NCBI GenBank assembly: GCA_024278275.1
Contig: JAJRTN010000172.1
Location: forward strand, 1-64,000
Source of the DNA: Candidatus Hydrogenedentota bacterium
GTDB lineage: Bacteria > Hydrogenedentota > Hydrogenedentia > Hydrogenedentales > JAJRTN01
DNA: 64,000 nucleotides
Direction: 5' to 3'
Positions 25,031-33,866 of the stretch are shown piece by piece (within the stretch, counting starts at the first letter, position 1; each line of letters opens with the position of its first letter). The position numbers and the translations under genes were made by a program. Below the pieces are notes generated by a model, which saw nothing but the letters and a program-made list of their open reading frames with translations, was not told the origin of the DNA and ran no database searches.

Positions 25031-26392
25031 ATGCAAGAAATTATCATGCCTCAAATGGGCCAAAGCGTGGAGGAGGCCGAAATCACGCAATGGCTCAAGC
25101 AGGAAGGAGACTCGGTTGCGGAAGGTGAACCGATTTTCACGATCCAGACCGACAAGGCCGAAATTGAGTGCGAATCCACGGCGACGGGCGTACTTCGGAA
25201 GATCCTCGTTCCGGAAGAGGTGGAGGTTCCCGTGCTGACGGTGGTCGCCCTCGTGGGCGCGGCCGACGAAGACCTGCCCGACCTGGCCCAGTATGCCGTG
25301 GGCACGGAGAGCACTCCGGCGGCATCCCCGGCGCCAACGCCCGCGTCCGAGGCCGCCGCGCCCGAAACGGCTCCCGCACCCGAAGCGGCTCCCGCCGCGC
25401 CATCCGAAGCGCCGGTTCCGTCGGCGGGGAAAGGTTTTGCCTCGCCCCGCGCCCGTGCCGCGGGCAAACGCCTGGATATCGACGCGAGGGCACTGCCGGG
25501 TTCGGGTCCGGGCGGCCGGGTTTTGGAAGAAGACGTGCTGGCCTATCACGAGGCGCAGGAATCGGTGCCCAGCACCCCCTCGGCCCGCCGCATGGCGAAG
25601 ATGGAGGGCGTGGACCTCACCGCCGTGCCGGCCAGCGGTCCGCGCGGTCATGTACTGAAGGAAGACGTGCGCCAGGCACTGGCCTCCGGTCCCGCGGCGG
25701 CGGCCCAGGCCCCCCTCCCCGAGGCGAGCGGCGAAGGCAAGGTGATTCCGCTCACTCCCATGCGCCGCATCATCGCGGAGCGCATGGTACAGAGCAAGTT
25801 CTCCGCGCCCGAGTTCTACATCACCGTCGAGGTGGACATGAAGAACGCGGTGGCTTTCCGCACCAGCCTGCCCCATTTCAAGCCTTCCTTCAACGACCTC
25901 GTGCTGCGCGCCACGGCGCGGGCCATCCAGGATTTCCCGCAGGTTAACGCGCGCTGGCTGGGCGACGCGGTGGAGGAACTGCCGGACATTAACATCGGCT
26001 TCGCCACGGCCCTGCCCGAGGGACTTATCGTTCCGGTGATCAAACAAATCCAGAAGAAATCGCTCCAGGACATCAACCGGGAGACGAAGGAACTGGCCGG
26101 AAAGGCCCAGGCCGGCAAGCTCACGCCAGAGGATTACTCCGGCAACACCTTCACGGTGTCGAACCTGGGAGCTTTCGGCGTGGACACCTTCACGGCCATC
26201 ATCAACCAGCCCGACAGTGCCATCCTCGCCGTCGGCCAGATCAAGGACCGGGTGGTCGTCATCGACGGCGGCATGCAGATTCGCCCGATCATGAAGCTTA
26301 CTCTTTCCAGTGATCACCGGGTTCTTGACGGCGCCGTGTCGGCGCAGTTCATGGGCCGGCTGAAAGAGATCCTGGAGAACGCGGATTTTTAA
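25031..26392 (+). CDS. Dihydrolipoamide acyltransferase, E2 of a 2-oxoacid dehydrogenase complex
   Basis: The core subunit that takes the acyl group from E1 and passes it to CoA. One lipoyl domain (residues 1-80) carries the modified Lys42 in QTDKAEIEC. An Ala/Pro-rich linker follows, then two peripheral-subunit-binding domains in a row (about 138-172 and 178-215; ASPRARAAG and PSARRMAKM). The catalytic domain follows with SSDHRVLDG near residue 428. Two PSBDs in one E2 are unusual; most have one. Length is 453 aa. Acyl specificity (pyruvate, branched-chain or other) cannot be decided. E3 is not in the window. Confidence 0.93.
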   Translation: MQEIIMPQMGQSVEEAEITQWLKQEGDSVAEGEPIFTIQTDKAEIECESTATGVLRKILVPEEVEVPVLTVVALVGAADEDLPDLAQYAVGTESTPAASPAPTPASEAAAPETAPAPEAAPAAPSEAPVPSAGKGFASPRARAAGKRLDIDARALPGSGPGGRVLEEDVLAYHEAQESVPSTPSARRMAKMEGVDLTAVPASGPRGHVLKEDVRQALASGPAAAAQAPLPEASGEGKVIPLTPMRRIIAERMVQSKFSAPEFYITVEVDMKNAVAFRTSLPHFKPSFNDLVLRATARAIQDFPQVNARWLGDAVEELPDINIGFATALPEGLIVPVIKQIQKKSLQDINRETKELAGKAQAGKLTPEDYSGNTFTVSNLGAFGVDTFTAIINQPDSAILAVGQIKDRVVVIDGGMQIRPIMKLTLSSDHRVLDGAVSAQFMGRLKEILENADF

Positions 26393-26446
26393 CCGGGGAA
26401 GAGCCCGCAAAAGCGCGGGTCCTCAAGACAAAGAAGGTTTGAGAAC

Positions 26447-28972
26447 ATGCCAAAATCAATCATGGTCGATCCCCGGAAGGTGCGTAAAGCCACGCAGGTA
26501 AAAGTGGGCGCCATTCCGGTCAACCAGTACAAGAAGACGGTCAAGCAGGAGATCAAGGACAACAAGGACCTGTCGGCGGGCCGCTGCCTGCGGATCTACC
26601 GCGACATGGTGCTCATTCGCGAATTCGAGTCCATGCTTGACAGCATCAAGAAAACGCAGAAGTACGGCGACGTGAGCTACATGCACGCCGGTCCCGCCCA
26701 CCTCTCCCTGGGGCAGGAAGCCGCCGCCGTGGGCGAGTGCATCCACCTTGGCGTGGAGGATCACATTTGGGGCAGCCACCGCAGCCATGGCGAGGTCATC
26801 GCCAAGGGCCTGCGTGCCGTGGAAGACCTCCAGGGCGCGGAGTTGGAAGCGGTGATGACCTCCTTCTGGGACGGGCGCGTGCTGAAAACCGTCGAAACCC
26901 ACGAACCCGACTGGGAAGGCCTGAAGGTCGGGGTCCGCAACGCCTTCAAAACAACGGAAGCGGAAGAGCGCGGCGTGGACTTTTTGATCTACGGTCTGCT
27001 GGCCGAGATCTTCGCCCGCGAGACGGGCTTCAACAAGGGCCTGGGCGGTTCGATGCACGTCTTCTTCACGCCCTTCGGCATCTATCCGAACAATGCCATC
27101 GTGGGCGGCAGCGCGGACATCGCCACAGGCTCGGCCCTGTTCAAGAAATGCCAGCAGCAGCCCGGCATTTCCGTCGCCAACATCGGCGACGCCTCCTCGG
27201 GCTGCGGTCCGGTGTGGGAAGCCCTCGGCTTCGCCTCCATGGCCCAGTTCAAGAAGCTCTGGGACGGCGCGTACCGGGGCGGCCTCCCCATGCTCTTCAA
27301 TTTCATGAATAACTTCTACGGCATGGGCGGCCAGCCCATCGGCGAGACCATGGGCTATGACTTCATTTCCCGCATCGGTTCGGGCGTGAATCCCGAGAAC
27401 ATGCACGCCGAAACCGTGGACGGAAACAATCCCCTCGCCGTGGCCGAGGCCTACAAGCGCAAGAAGGCGATCCTGCTCAAGGGCGACGGTCCCGTGTTGC
27501 TCGACGTGCAGTGCTACCGCCAGACCGGCCACTCCCCGAGCGACCAGTCCTCCTACCGTGAACGCGAAGAGATCGAGATGTGGCGCAAGGCCGACTGCAT
27601 CGTCGAGTTCGGCGAAAAGCTCATCGCGGCGGGCGTGGCCAAGCAGGCCGATCTCGACGCCATCAAGGCCTACGCCGAACGCAAGATCACCAAGGCGGCC
27701 AAGCTGGCCACCGACCAAGCCATTTCGCCCTACCTGAAGCTCACGGCCGACGCGGGCGTGGCGCCCATCATGTTCTCGAACCGAATTGACGAGGACCTTC
27801 CGGGCATCCGCGAGGGCGACGTGCTCATGCCCATGGAAGAGTGCCCCCGGGTAAAGCTCATCGCCAAGAAGTCCCGCAAGGGCATTGCCGAGAATGGCAA
27901 AGTGCTCAAGGGCAACAAGGCGGTCACCTTCGGCGAAGCCATTTTCGAATCCGTGTTGCACCACTTCTACCATGACTCCCGGCTGGTGGCCTATGGTGAA
28001 GAAAACCGCGACTGGGGCGGCGCTTTCGCCGTCTACCAGGGCCTGACCGAGTGCCTGCCCTACCACCGCCTTTTCAACTCCCCCATTTCCGAGGCCGCCA
28101 TCGTGGGCACCGGCGTGGGCTACGCCCTCGAAGGGGGCCGCGCCCTGGTCGAACTGATGTACTGCGACTTCCTCGGCCGCGCCGGCGACGAAGTGTTCAA
28201 CCAGATGGCCAAGTGGCAGGCCATGTCCGGCGGCTTCTGCCAAATGCCCATGGTCATGCGCGTCTCCGTGGGGAGCAAGTACGGCGCCCAGCATTCCCAG
28301 GACTGGACCACCCTCTGCGCCCACATCCCCGGGCTGAAGGTGGTCTTCCCCGCCACGCCCTATGACGCCAAGGGCATGATCGCCACCGCGCTGAGCGGCT
28401 CGGACCCGGTCATCTTCTTCGAGAGCCAGCGGCTCTACGGTCAGACCGAGACCATTCATCCCGAGGGCGTTCCGAAAGAATACTACCGCATCCCCCTGGG
28501 CGAGCCGAACATGGTGAAGGAAGGCAGCGACCTCACCCTGCTCACCTTCGGCGCCACCCTCTACCGCGCCCAGGAGGCCGTCGCCATCCTGGAGAAGGAG
28601 CACGGGGTCTCGGTCGAATTGATCGACGGCCGCAGCCTGGTGCCCTTCAACTACGACATGCTGGTGGAATCGGTGAAGAAAACCGGCAAGCTCATCCTGT
28701 CGAGCGATGCCTGTGAACGAGGCAGCTTCCTTCACACCATCGCCGGCAACGTCACGCAGATGGCCTTCGATTACCTCGACGCACCCCCGGCGGTCGTGGG
28801 CGCCCAAAACTGGATCGTCCCGGCCTACGAACAGGAAGACGATTTCTTCCCGCAGCCCCACTGGATCGTCGATGCCTACCACACGCAGATTAAGCCGCTC
28901 GCCGGGTATACCCCCGTGAGCGATCGCGGCGTGGAGGCCCTCATGGCCGAGAAGCGTTTCGGCATCTGTTAA
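26447..28972 (+). CDS. Fused alpha/beta E1 of a 2-oxoacid dehydrogenase complex
   Basis: An 841-residue thiamine-diphosphate enzyme that joins the E1 alpha (about 45-430) and beta (about 480-841) subunits. The TPP motif is GDASSGCG ... NFMNNFYGMGG, and the phosphorylation-loop region is QTGHSPSDQSSYR. The beta half shows GVGYALEGGRALVELMYCDF, GSKYGAQHSQDW and SDACERGSF. Between SHRSHGEVIAKGL and the EIFARETG(F/Y)xKGxGGSMH stretch, which are adjacent in normal E1 alpha chains, lies an insert of about 60 residues. With the E2 upstream it forms the catalytic pair of the complex. It is the last gene before a strong terminator. Confidence 0.92.
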   Translation: MPKSIMVDPRKVRKATQVKVGAIPVNQYKKTVKQEIKDNKDLSAGRCLRIYRDMVLIREFESMLDSIKKTQKYGDVSYMHAGPAHLSLGQEAAAVGECIHLGVEDHIWGSHRSHGEVIAKGLRAVEDLQGAELEAVMTSFWDGRVLKTVETHEPDWEGLKVGVRNAFKTTEAEERGVDFLIYGLLAEIFARETGFNKGLGGSMHVFFTPFGIYPNNAIVGGSADIATGSALFKKCQQQPGISVANIGDASSGCGPVWEALGFASMAQFKKLWDGAYRGGLPMLFNFMNNFYGMGGQPIGETMGYDFISRIGSGVNPENMHAETVDGNNPLAVAEAYKRKKAILLKGDGPVLLDVQCYRQTGHSPSDQSSYREREEIEMWRKADCIVEFGEKLIAAGVAKQADLDAIKAYAERKITKAAKLATDQAISPYLKLTADAGVAPIMFSNRIDEDLPGIREGDVLMPMEECPRVKLIAKKSRKGIAENGKVLKGNKAVTFGEAIFESVLHHFYHDSRLVAYGEENRDWGGAFAVYQGLTECLPYHRLFNSPISEAAIVGTGVGYALEGGRALVELMYCDFLGRAGDEVFNQMAKWQAMSGGFCQMPMVMRVSVGSKYGAQHSQDWTTLCAHIPGLKVVFPATPYDAKGMIATALSGSDPVIFFESQRLYGQTETIHPEGVPKEYYRIPLGEPNMVKEGSDLTLLTFGATLYRAQEAVAILEKEHGVSVELIDGRSLVPFNYDMLVESVKKTGKLILSSDACERGSFLHTIAGNVTQMAFDYLDAPPAVVGAQNWIVPAYEQEDDFFPQPHWIVDAYHTQIKPLAGYTPVSDRGVEALMAEKRFGIC

Positions 28973-28993
28973 TCACCGGAAACACGACAAACG

Positions 28994-29028
28994 ACGGCCT
29001 CCGCCCCTTGGCGCGGGGGCCGTTTTTT
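28994..29028 (+). terminator. Rho-independent terminator after E1
   Basis: ACGGCC.CCGC pairs with GCGGGGGCCGT around a short loop and is followed by six T. It lies 22 bp past the E1 stop. Confidence 0.85.
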
Positions 29029-29087
29029 CAAAACCGGGGCCGGTAAAATGCGAAGGGACAGGCATCCTTGGCGCGCCTGTACATCCC

Positions 29088-29345
29088 TTACGAACGGCTT
29101 TGCCCGTCCTTCACCTGGAGCCGACGGATGGCTTCGCCCTGTCGGGCGAGAACGCGCAGGATGCAGCCCCCAAGAACCAGCAAAACCGCCAGCGTGAGCA
29201 GGGAAAGAAACACCAACAGGGGAAGCAACCGGGCGTCTTCGCTTCCCGTGATAAAGAAATAGATGAAACGCATGAGGGGTACGACAGCCACCAAGGCGGC
29301 GAAAAGCCCGATATAGAGAATGATGAGTCCGGCGCGCTTTTCCAT
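29088..29345 (-). CDS. Small two-segment membrane protein
   Basis: An 85-residue protein with two strongly hydrophobic segments (about 6-33 and 42-63), a short charged loop (TGSEDARLL), and a basic soluble tail. The start at 29345 (MEKRAGL) has a very good ribosome site, AAGGAGAACACC, so the gene is likely real although short. The ORF track's longer form adds 73 residues of repeat-derived sequence. No family was recognised. It reads towards the E1 terminator. Confidence 0.6.
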   Translation of the reverse strand: MEKRAGLIILYIGLFAALVAVVPLMRFIYFFITGSEDARLLPLLVFLSLLTLAVLLVLGGCILRVLARQGEAIRRLQVKDGQSRS

Positions 29346-29692
29346 GGTGTTCTCCTTTCCTGACCGGGCCGAGCCGGAACCAAGTATTTCATCGCCACGG
29401 AGAACCGTGGCTCCAAAGAAAAGTAATTCCGTCATCCCCGCGTCCGCGAGCATGACGGAAGGGCGGGGCAAACACGTTTTCGTGATATTTTTCCAGGGGC
29501 AAGGGATCCAGCCCGGATATTTCACCAGCCTCCTGTTGCGCACGCGTATCCCGGGCCATCGCAAGGACCTGTCCCGTTCGGTGAACTACTCCACGCGCTG
29601 TCGTCCGCCTCGTTTCGCCAGGCCCCTGGCCTGGCTCCATCGGTACATGCTCACGACGGGGTGGGTGAAATATCCGGGCTAGAATATCCGGG
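29346..29692. other. Intergenic region with repeats
   Basis: About 350 bp between two minus-strand genes. It contains a CCACGG..CCGTGG palindrome (29395-29410) and a 17-bp inverted repeat, AGCCCGGATATTTCACC, at 29510-29526 and 29664-29680. A 14-bp tandem repeat AATATCCGGGCTAG (29669-29696) runs into the stop codon of the GT2 gene. No promoter was recognised. Confidence 0.55.
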
Positions 29693-30658
29693 CTAGCGGC
29701 CAAAACGCCGCGCGTGTTCGCGGTATTCCATTTCCCGGATGCGCCAGCGGATCTCCTCAAGCAACTGGCGGTTGACGGTGATCAGTTCCGCCATGAGGCC
29801 CACGGCAATCATGGTGACGCCGAGACCGATAAAGAGTACGGCAAAGATGAGGGACTGGATATGCCCGTCACCCTGTCCGTGAAAATAGAAAATGAGGAAT
29901 CGAATGGTCGGAACGAGTCCCAGCAGGATACCGATGCCACCGAGAAAGGTGAAGAACCGGAAGGGCCGGTAGGTCATGAAAATACGGACGATGGTGAAAA
30001 GCGACCGCTGTACGTAGGTCGGGATATTCTTCACCAGCCGCGAGGGACGCAGCTCGTCGTTGGTGCGAATGGGCACCGACGTGATGGACATGTTCTTCCG
30101 CCCGGCCTGGATGATCGTTTCCAGCGTGTAGGTGTAGTTGTCGAAAACATCCAGGCGGGTCGCGGCCTCGCGGGTCATGGCGCGGAAGCCGCTGGGGGCG
30201 TCGGGGATCTTGGTGCCGCTCGCCATCTGCACCACCCACGACCCCAGCTTCTGCAAGACCTTTTTCGTGGGAGAGAAATGATCCGTGTCGTTGATGGGGC
30301 GCTCGCCCACCACGATCTCCGCCTCGCGACGCAGAATGGGGGCAATCAGCTTGGGAATGTCATCGGCGTTGTACTGGTTGTCCGCGTCGGTGTTGACGAT
30401 GATGTCCGCGCCGTTCTTCAGGCAGTAATCCAGGCCGGCCGTGAAAGCGCGCGCCAGGCCGCGGTTGATATGGTTGCTCACCACATGGTCCACGCCATGG
30501 GCACGGGCCACCTCCACCGTGCGGTCCGTTGAGCCGTCGTCGATAATAAGCCACTCGACCACGTCTACCCCGGGAATCTCCCGGGGCAGGGCATCCAGCG
30601 CCACGCCGATGGTTTCTTCCTCGTTGTAGCACGGGATCTGGATGATAAGTTTGGTCAT
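29693..30658 (-). CDS. GT2 glycosyltransferase with two C-terminal membrane segments
   Basis: A 321-residue family 2 enzyme with IQIPCYNEEETIG, IIDDGSTDRT and NTDADNQY, then SGFRAMTREAA, and two membrane segments in the last 90 residues. The layout fits polyprenyl-phosphate sugar transferases. Compared with the GT2 at 17.9 kb, the metal-binding motif is DADNQ rather than DADLQ, placing it in a different subgroup often found in polysaccharide loci. AGGCGGA lies before the start. It probably supplies lipid-linked sugar for surface glycans (inference). Confidence 0.9.
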   Translation of the reverse strand: MTKLIIQIPCYNEEETIGVALDALPREIPGVDVVEWLIIDDGSTDRTVEVARAHGVDHVVSNHINRGLARAFTAGLDYCLKNGADIIVNTDADNQYNADDIPKLIAPILRREAEIVVGERPINDTDHFSPTKKVLQKLGSWVVQMASGTKIPDAPSGFRAMTREAATRLDVFDNYTYTLETIIQAGRKNMSITSVPIRTNDELRPSRLVKNIPTYVQRSLFTIVRIFMTYRPFRFFTFLGGIGILLGLVPTIRFLIFYFHGQGDGHIQSLIFAVLFIGLGVTMIAVGLMAELITVNRQLLEEIRWRIREMEYREHARRFGR

Positions 30659-30850
30659 ATTCCGCCTGTTGTGCCAATCAGCTAGAACGCGAGTATAGCA
30701 GAAAGGGGTGGGGGGCCGGCCACCGGAAGGCTGCCGCTTTCCATACCGGCGGCCTGCCGCTTCTTGACCATTTCACTGGTGCGCAGGAAATATGATGGAC
30801 CACAAGAAAGGGGGCAGCAAGCTGCCGCACTCCATACCGGGCTGCCGCAC
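30659..30850. repeat. Short direct repeats between asnB and GT2
   Basis: The words CTGCCGC and CCATACCGG recur two to four times within 190 bp (for example at 30733-30755 and 30822-30850). The copies are imperfect and run up to the asnB stop codon. Decayed tandem repeat of unknown role. Confidence 0.45.
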
Positions 30851-32719
30851 TCAATCCAGGTACTGCCGCTGCCACTGCTCGAAGACGATCAGCGCCCAGA
30901 GGCGCCAGGTGTGGTCCCGTCGTCCCGCGCGGTGGTCGCGTACCATGGCGTGGACGGCCGCGGCTTCGAAGAAACCACGCCGCCGCAGGGTCTCGCCGGA
31001 GAGGCACTCCTCCAGCAGGGGCCGCAGACGGGTATTGAGCCACGCGCCCATGGGCGGGTTGAATCCCTGTTTTCCGCGCCGCACGTCGGCCCCGGGGAGA
31101 CGGCCCGCCATTCGCCGGCGCAGGAGATACTTCGAAACACGGCCCCTGACTTTCAGGTCGCCCGGCGCGCCGGCCATCAGTTCGATGAGCCGGTGATCCG
31201 CCAGGGGCACCCGCGCCTCCAGCCCGTGGGCCATGCTCATGCGGTCGCCGTAGTGCAGCACGTTGTTGGGCAGGAAGGCGTTTACGTCAATGTACATGGC
31301 CCGCGTCACCGGGTCATTCGTGCCGGATTCATCCGCCAGTTGCCGAAGATGATCCAGCGGATCACGGCCGGCGAGTTCACGGCGCAAACTGCCCGTGTAG
31401 AGGGCCTGCCGCTGATCGTGGGTGTAGTGACTCAGCCAACCCGCGTACATATCGACCGGGTCGAGGAGCGAGCCCGCCGAGAAGGCGCGAAGCCTGCGCA
31501 AGGCATGGAAGCCCCGGGTGCTTTCGGGGAGCAACTGTACCAGTGGATCGATCACGCCACCCCGAAACCAGGCGGGGAGCTTCCGGTACGTCTCGGCCAC
31601 CTGCACGCCCCGGTAGCGCGGGTAGCCGCCGAAACACTCGTCGCCACCATCGCCGGAAAGGACCACCTTCACCCGTCTGCGCACCGTCTCGCACAACACG
31701 TAGGACAGCAGCGCGGTGGGGTTGCCGAAGGGCTCATCAAAATGGGACACCATGGCGGGGAGCAGCGTGGCCACGTCGGCCTCGACGGTCTGTTCGTGGT
31801 GGTTGGTGCCCAAGTGTTGCGCCAGGCCTCGGGCTTCTTTCGTTTCGTCATACAGGGCACCCTCTCGACCGAAGCCGATGGTGAAGGTCCGCGGCGTGCC
31901 CCCCTCTTGTTTCATGTAGTGGACGATGGACGACGAGTCCAGCCCGCCGCTGAGGAACACGCCCAGGGGGACGTCGGCGAGGAGGTACCTGGCCACGGTC
32001 TCGCTGAGGGCCGCGTCGAGTTCCTCCAGCCAGTCCTTCTCGGGACGTGCCACGGGATCGGTTCGCAATCGCCAGTAACGGCGCATGGTGAGTGTGCCCG
32101 CCTTCCACACCGCGATGTGGGCGGGAGGCAACTGGCGAATGGCGCGGTAAATGGTGCGCGGCGGCACCGTGTGGAGAAAGGCGAGGTAATCGTCCAGCCC
32201 CTCGGGATCCATGGCGCGACCAATCCCGGGACAGGCCAGGAGCGCCTTCATCTCGGAGGCAAAGTAGAGCGTGTCGCCCACTTGCGCATGGTAGAGGGGC
32301 TTCACGCCGATGGGATCGCGTGCCAGCAGGAGCCGCCGTTCCGTGCCGTCCCACAGGGCGAAGGCGAACATGCCCTGGAAATGGGTGACACATTCGTCGC
32401 CATACTCGGCATAGGCTGCGAGGATCACCTCCGTGTCGGACCTCGTGCGAAAGACATGGCCCCGGGCTTCGAGATTCCGGCGCAGTTCCCGGTAGTTGTA
32501 AACCTCGCCGTTGTAGACGAGCCAGTAGCGGCCGTCCCCGTAGGCCATGGGCTGATGGCCGCCGTCGAGATCGATGATACTCAGGCGGCAATGACCCAGC
32601 GTGATCCCCTCTTCGGCATGGCATCCCGCGTCATCCGGGCCGCGATGGGCCAGGAGCTCCGTCATGCGAAGGACCAGCGCCTCGTCGCGCCGTCCCGCCA
32701 TGCCCGCGATGCCGCACAC
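30851..32719 (-). CDS. asnB: Asparagine synthase (glutamine-hydrolysing)
   Basis: A 622-residue two-domain enzyme. The start is the GTG at 32719: the catalytic nucleophile must be Cys2, and the frame reads (V)CGIAG right after the GTG. The GATase domain has HRGPDDAG and YNGEVYNY; the synthase domain has LSGGLDSSSI for ATP and SGDGGDECFGGY. In polysaccharide gene clusters, AsnB-like enzymes often amidate sugar acids rather than make asparagine. Here it directly follows a GT4 gene, with 1 bp between stop and start, so glycan amidation is quite possible (inference). Confidence 0.92.
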   Translation of the reverse strand: MCGIAGMAGRRDEALVLRMTELLAHRGPDDAGCHAEEGITLGHCRLSIIDLDGGHQPMAYGDGRYWLVYNGEVYNYRELRRNLEARGHVFRTRSDTEVILAAYAEYGDECVTHFQGMFAFALWDGTERRLLLARDPIGVKPLYHAQVGDTLYFASEMKALLACPGIGRAMDPEGLDDYLAFLHTVPPRTIYRAIRQLPPAHIAVWKAGTLTMRRYWRLRTDPVARPEKDWLEELDAALSETVARYLLADVPLGVFLSGGLDSSSIVHYMKQEGGTPRTFTIGFGREGALYDETKEARGLAQHLGTNHHEQTVEADVATLLPAMVSHFDEPFGNPTALLSYVLCETVRRRVKVVLSGDGGDECFGGYPRYRGVQVAETYRKLPAWFRGGVIDPLVQLLPESTRGFHALRRLRAFSAGSLLDPVDMYAGWLSHYTHDQRQALYTGSLRRELAGRDPLDHLRQLADESGTNDPVTRAMYIDVNAFLPNNVLHYGDRMSMAHGLEARVPLADHRLIELMAGAPGDLKVRGRVSKYLLRRRMAGRLPGADVRRGKQGFNPPMGAWLNTRLRPLLEECLSGETLRRRGFFEAAAVHAMVRDHRAGRRDHTWRLWALIVFEQWQRQYLD

Positions 32720-32720
32720 C

Positions 32721-33866
32721 TCAGCGGTTTCCTTCCAGCCTGGCGAAGGCCGCCAGCAAACGCTGTTCGTCCTGTTGCCAGTTGTACTTCTCTTCCACGA
32801 TACGCCGGCCATTGGCCCCCAACCGGGCCGCCCGCGCCGGGTCCCGCAGCAGGCCGCCGACGGCCCCCGCGATGGCTTCCGGGGAGGTCACGTCCACCAG
32901 GACACCCGCGTCGGCCTCCCGGACAATACGCGCCACTTCAATGGCGAAATCCGGGGCGACCACGGGGGTGCTCTCGCGCATGTAGTCGAATAGCTTGTGG
33001 GGCATGGCGAGGGTGTGGTTGCGCGGGCCGGGCTGGAAAAGGATCAGCCCCACCTTCGCCACGCTGATAAAGGCGGGCACGGCATCGAAGGGCACGGTGC
33101 CGGGGAGCAGGAGGTGCTCTTCGAGTCCCGCCCGTTGGATGGCCCGGCGGTAGTCCGCCTCGTCGCCGAAAACGTAATCGCCCAGCACAATACACCGAAT
33201 GTCCGGGAAGTCCCTGACCAGCAGCTTCATGGCGTCCAGCAGTTGGTACGACCCGCGCACGTCGCCAAACTGGCCCTGGTGAATGAGGGTGGGACGGTGG
33301 GCGTAGCGAGCCTTCAATGCCTCCGGCGCGTCGTCGCACGGGGGCTGGAGGTGGTTGGTATTGATCACCGTCACCCGCGGCACCTTGAGGCCCGACCACT
33401 CGGCCTCGAAGCTGTCCCGCGTGAGGATGACGAGATCGGTGTAGCGCGCGAAGAGGCGCATGAAGCGCACCGTGAGCCAGGTCATCAAACCCCGGAAAGG
33501 ACGGGGGAAGAACTTGGCGAACTCCGTGGGCACGTGCTCGTGCATGTCGAAGACCACCTTGCCGCCCGCCACGAACTTGATGCACAGGGCCGCCACCCAC
33601 GACTCCGGTTCGGGCGCGAGGTACACGTCGGCCTGTTCACGCCGCCCCAGGCGAATGAGCCGTCCCACCGAAACCAACCGCCCCTTTTTCGAGGCCGCCG
33701 GGGGAATGCGAACGAAGCGCACGCCCCCGGATTCCTTCGGCAGGGCTTCCCGGGACGGGGCGATGGAAACCACCTCGTGGCCCGCGCCGACCAGGCTGCG
33801 GGCCACCTTCTGGAAGACCCGTTTGTCGCAGGCCTCGTGGATCACGTTGAGCAGGCAGACCTTCAC
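32721..33866 (-). CDS. GT4 family glycosyltransferase
   Basis: A 381-residue GT-B enzyme. The N-terminal half shows HEACDKRVFQKVARSLVGAGHEV, typical of GT4 acceptor domains, and DMHEHVP. The C-terminal half shows LIHQGQFGDVRG, LPGTVPFDAVPAFI and the sugar-nucleotide motif MPHKLFDYMRESTPVVAPD (the E of the usual EX7E appears as HKLFDYMRE). The GTG start overlaps the stop of the bi-domain oxidoreductase (GTGA), and the stop is 1 bp from asnB, so the three are translationally coupled. Confidence 0.9.
   Translation of the reverse strand: MKVCLLNVIHEACDKRVFQKVARSLVGAGHEVVSIAPSREALPKESGGVRFVRIPPAASKKGRLVSVGRLIRLGRREQADVYLAPEPESWVAALCIKFVAGGKVVFDMHEHVPTEFAKFFPRPFRGLMTWLTVRFMRLFARYTDLVILTRDSFEAEWSGLKVPRVTVINTNHLQPPCDDAPEALKARYAHRPTLIHQGQFGDVRGSYQLLDAMKLLVRDFPDIRCIVLGDYVFGDEADYRRAIQRAGLEEHLLLPGTVPFDAVPAFISVAKVGLILFQPGPRNHTLAMPHKLFDYMRESTPVVAPDFAIEVARIVREADAGVLVDVTSPEAIAGAVGGLLRDPARAARLGANGRRIVEEKYNWQQDEQRLLAAFARLEGNR

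Noticed and set aside
26456-28882. 808-aa antisense ORF opposite the fused E1 gene
   Set aside because: Its composition is that of a high-GC shadow frame, it has no family motif, and it lies fully over a clearly conserved gene.
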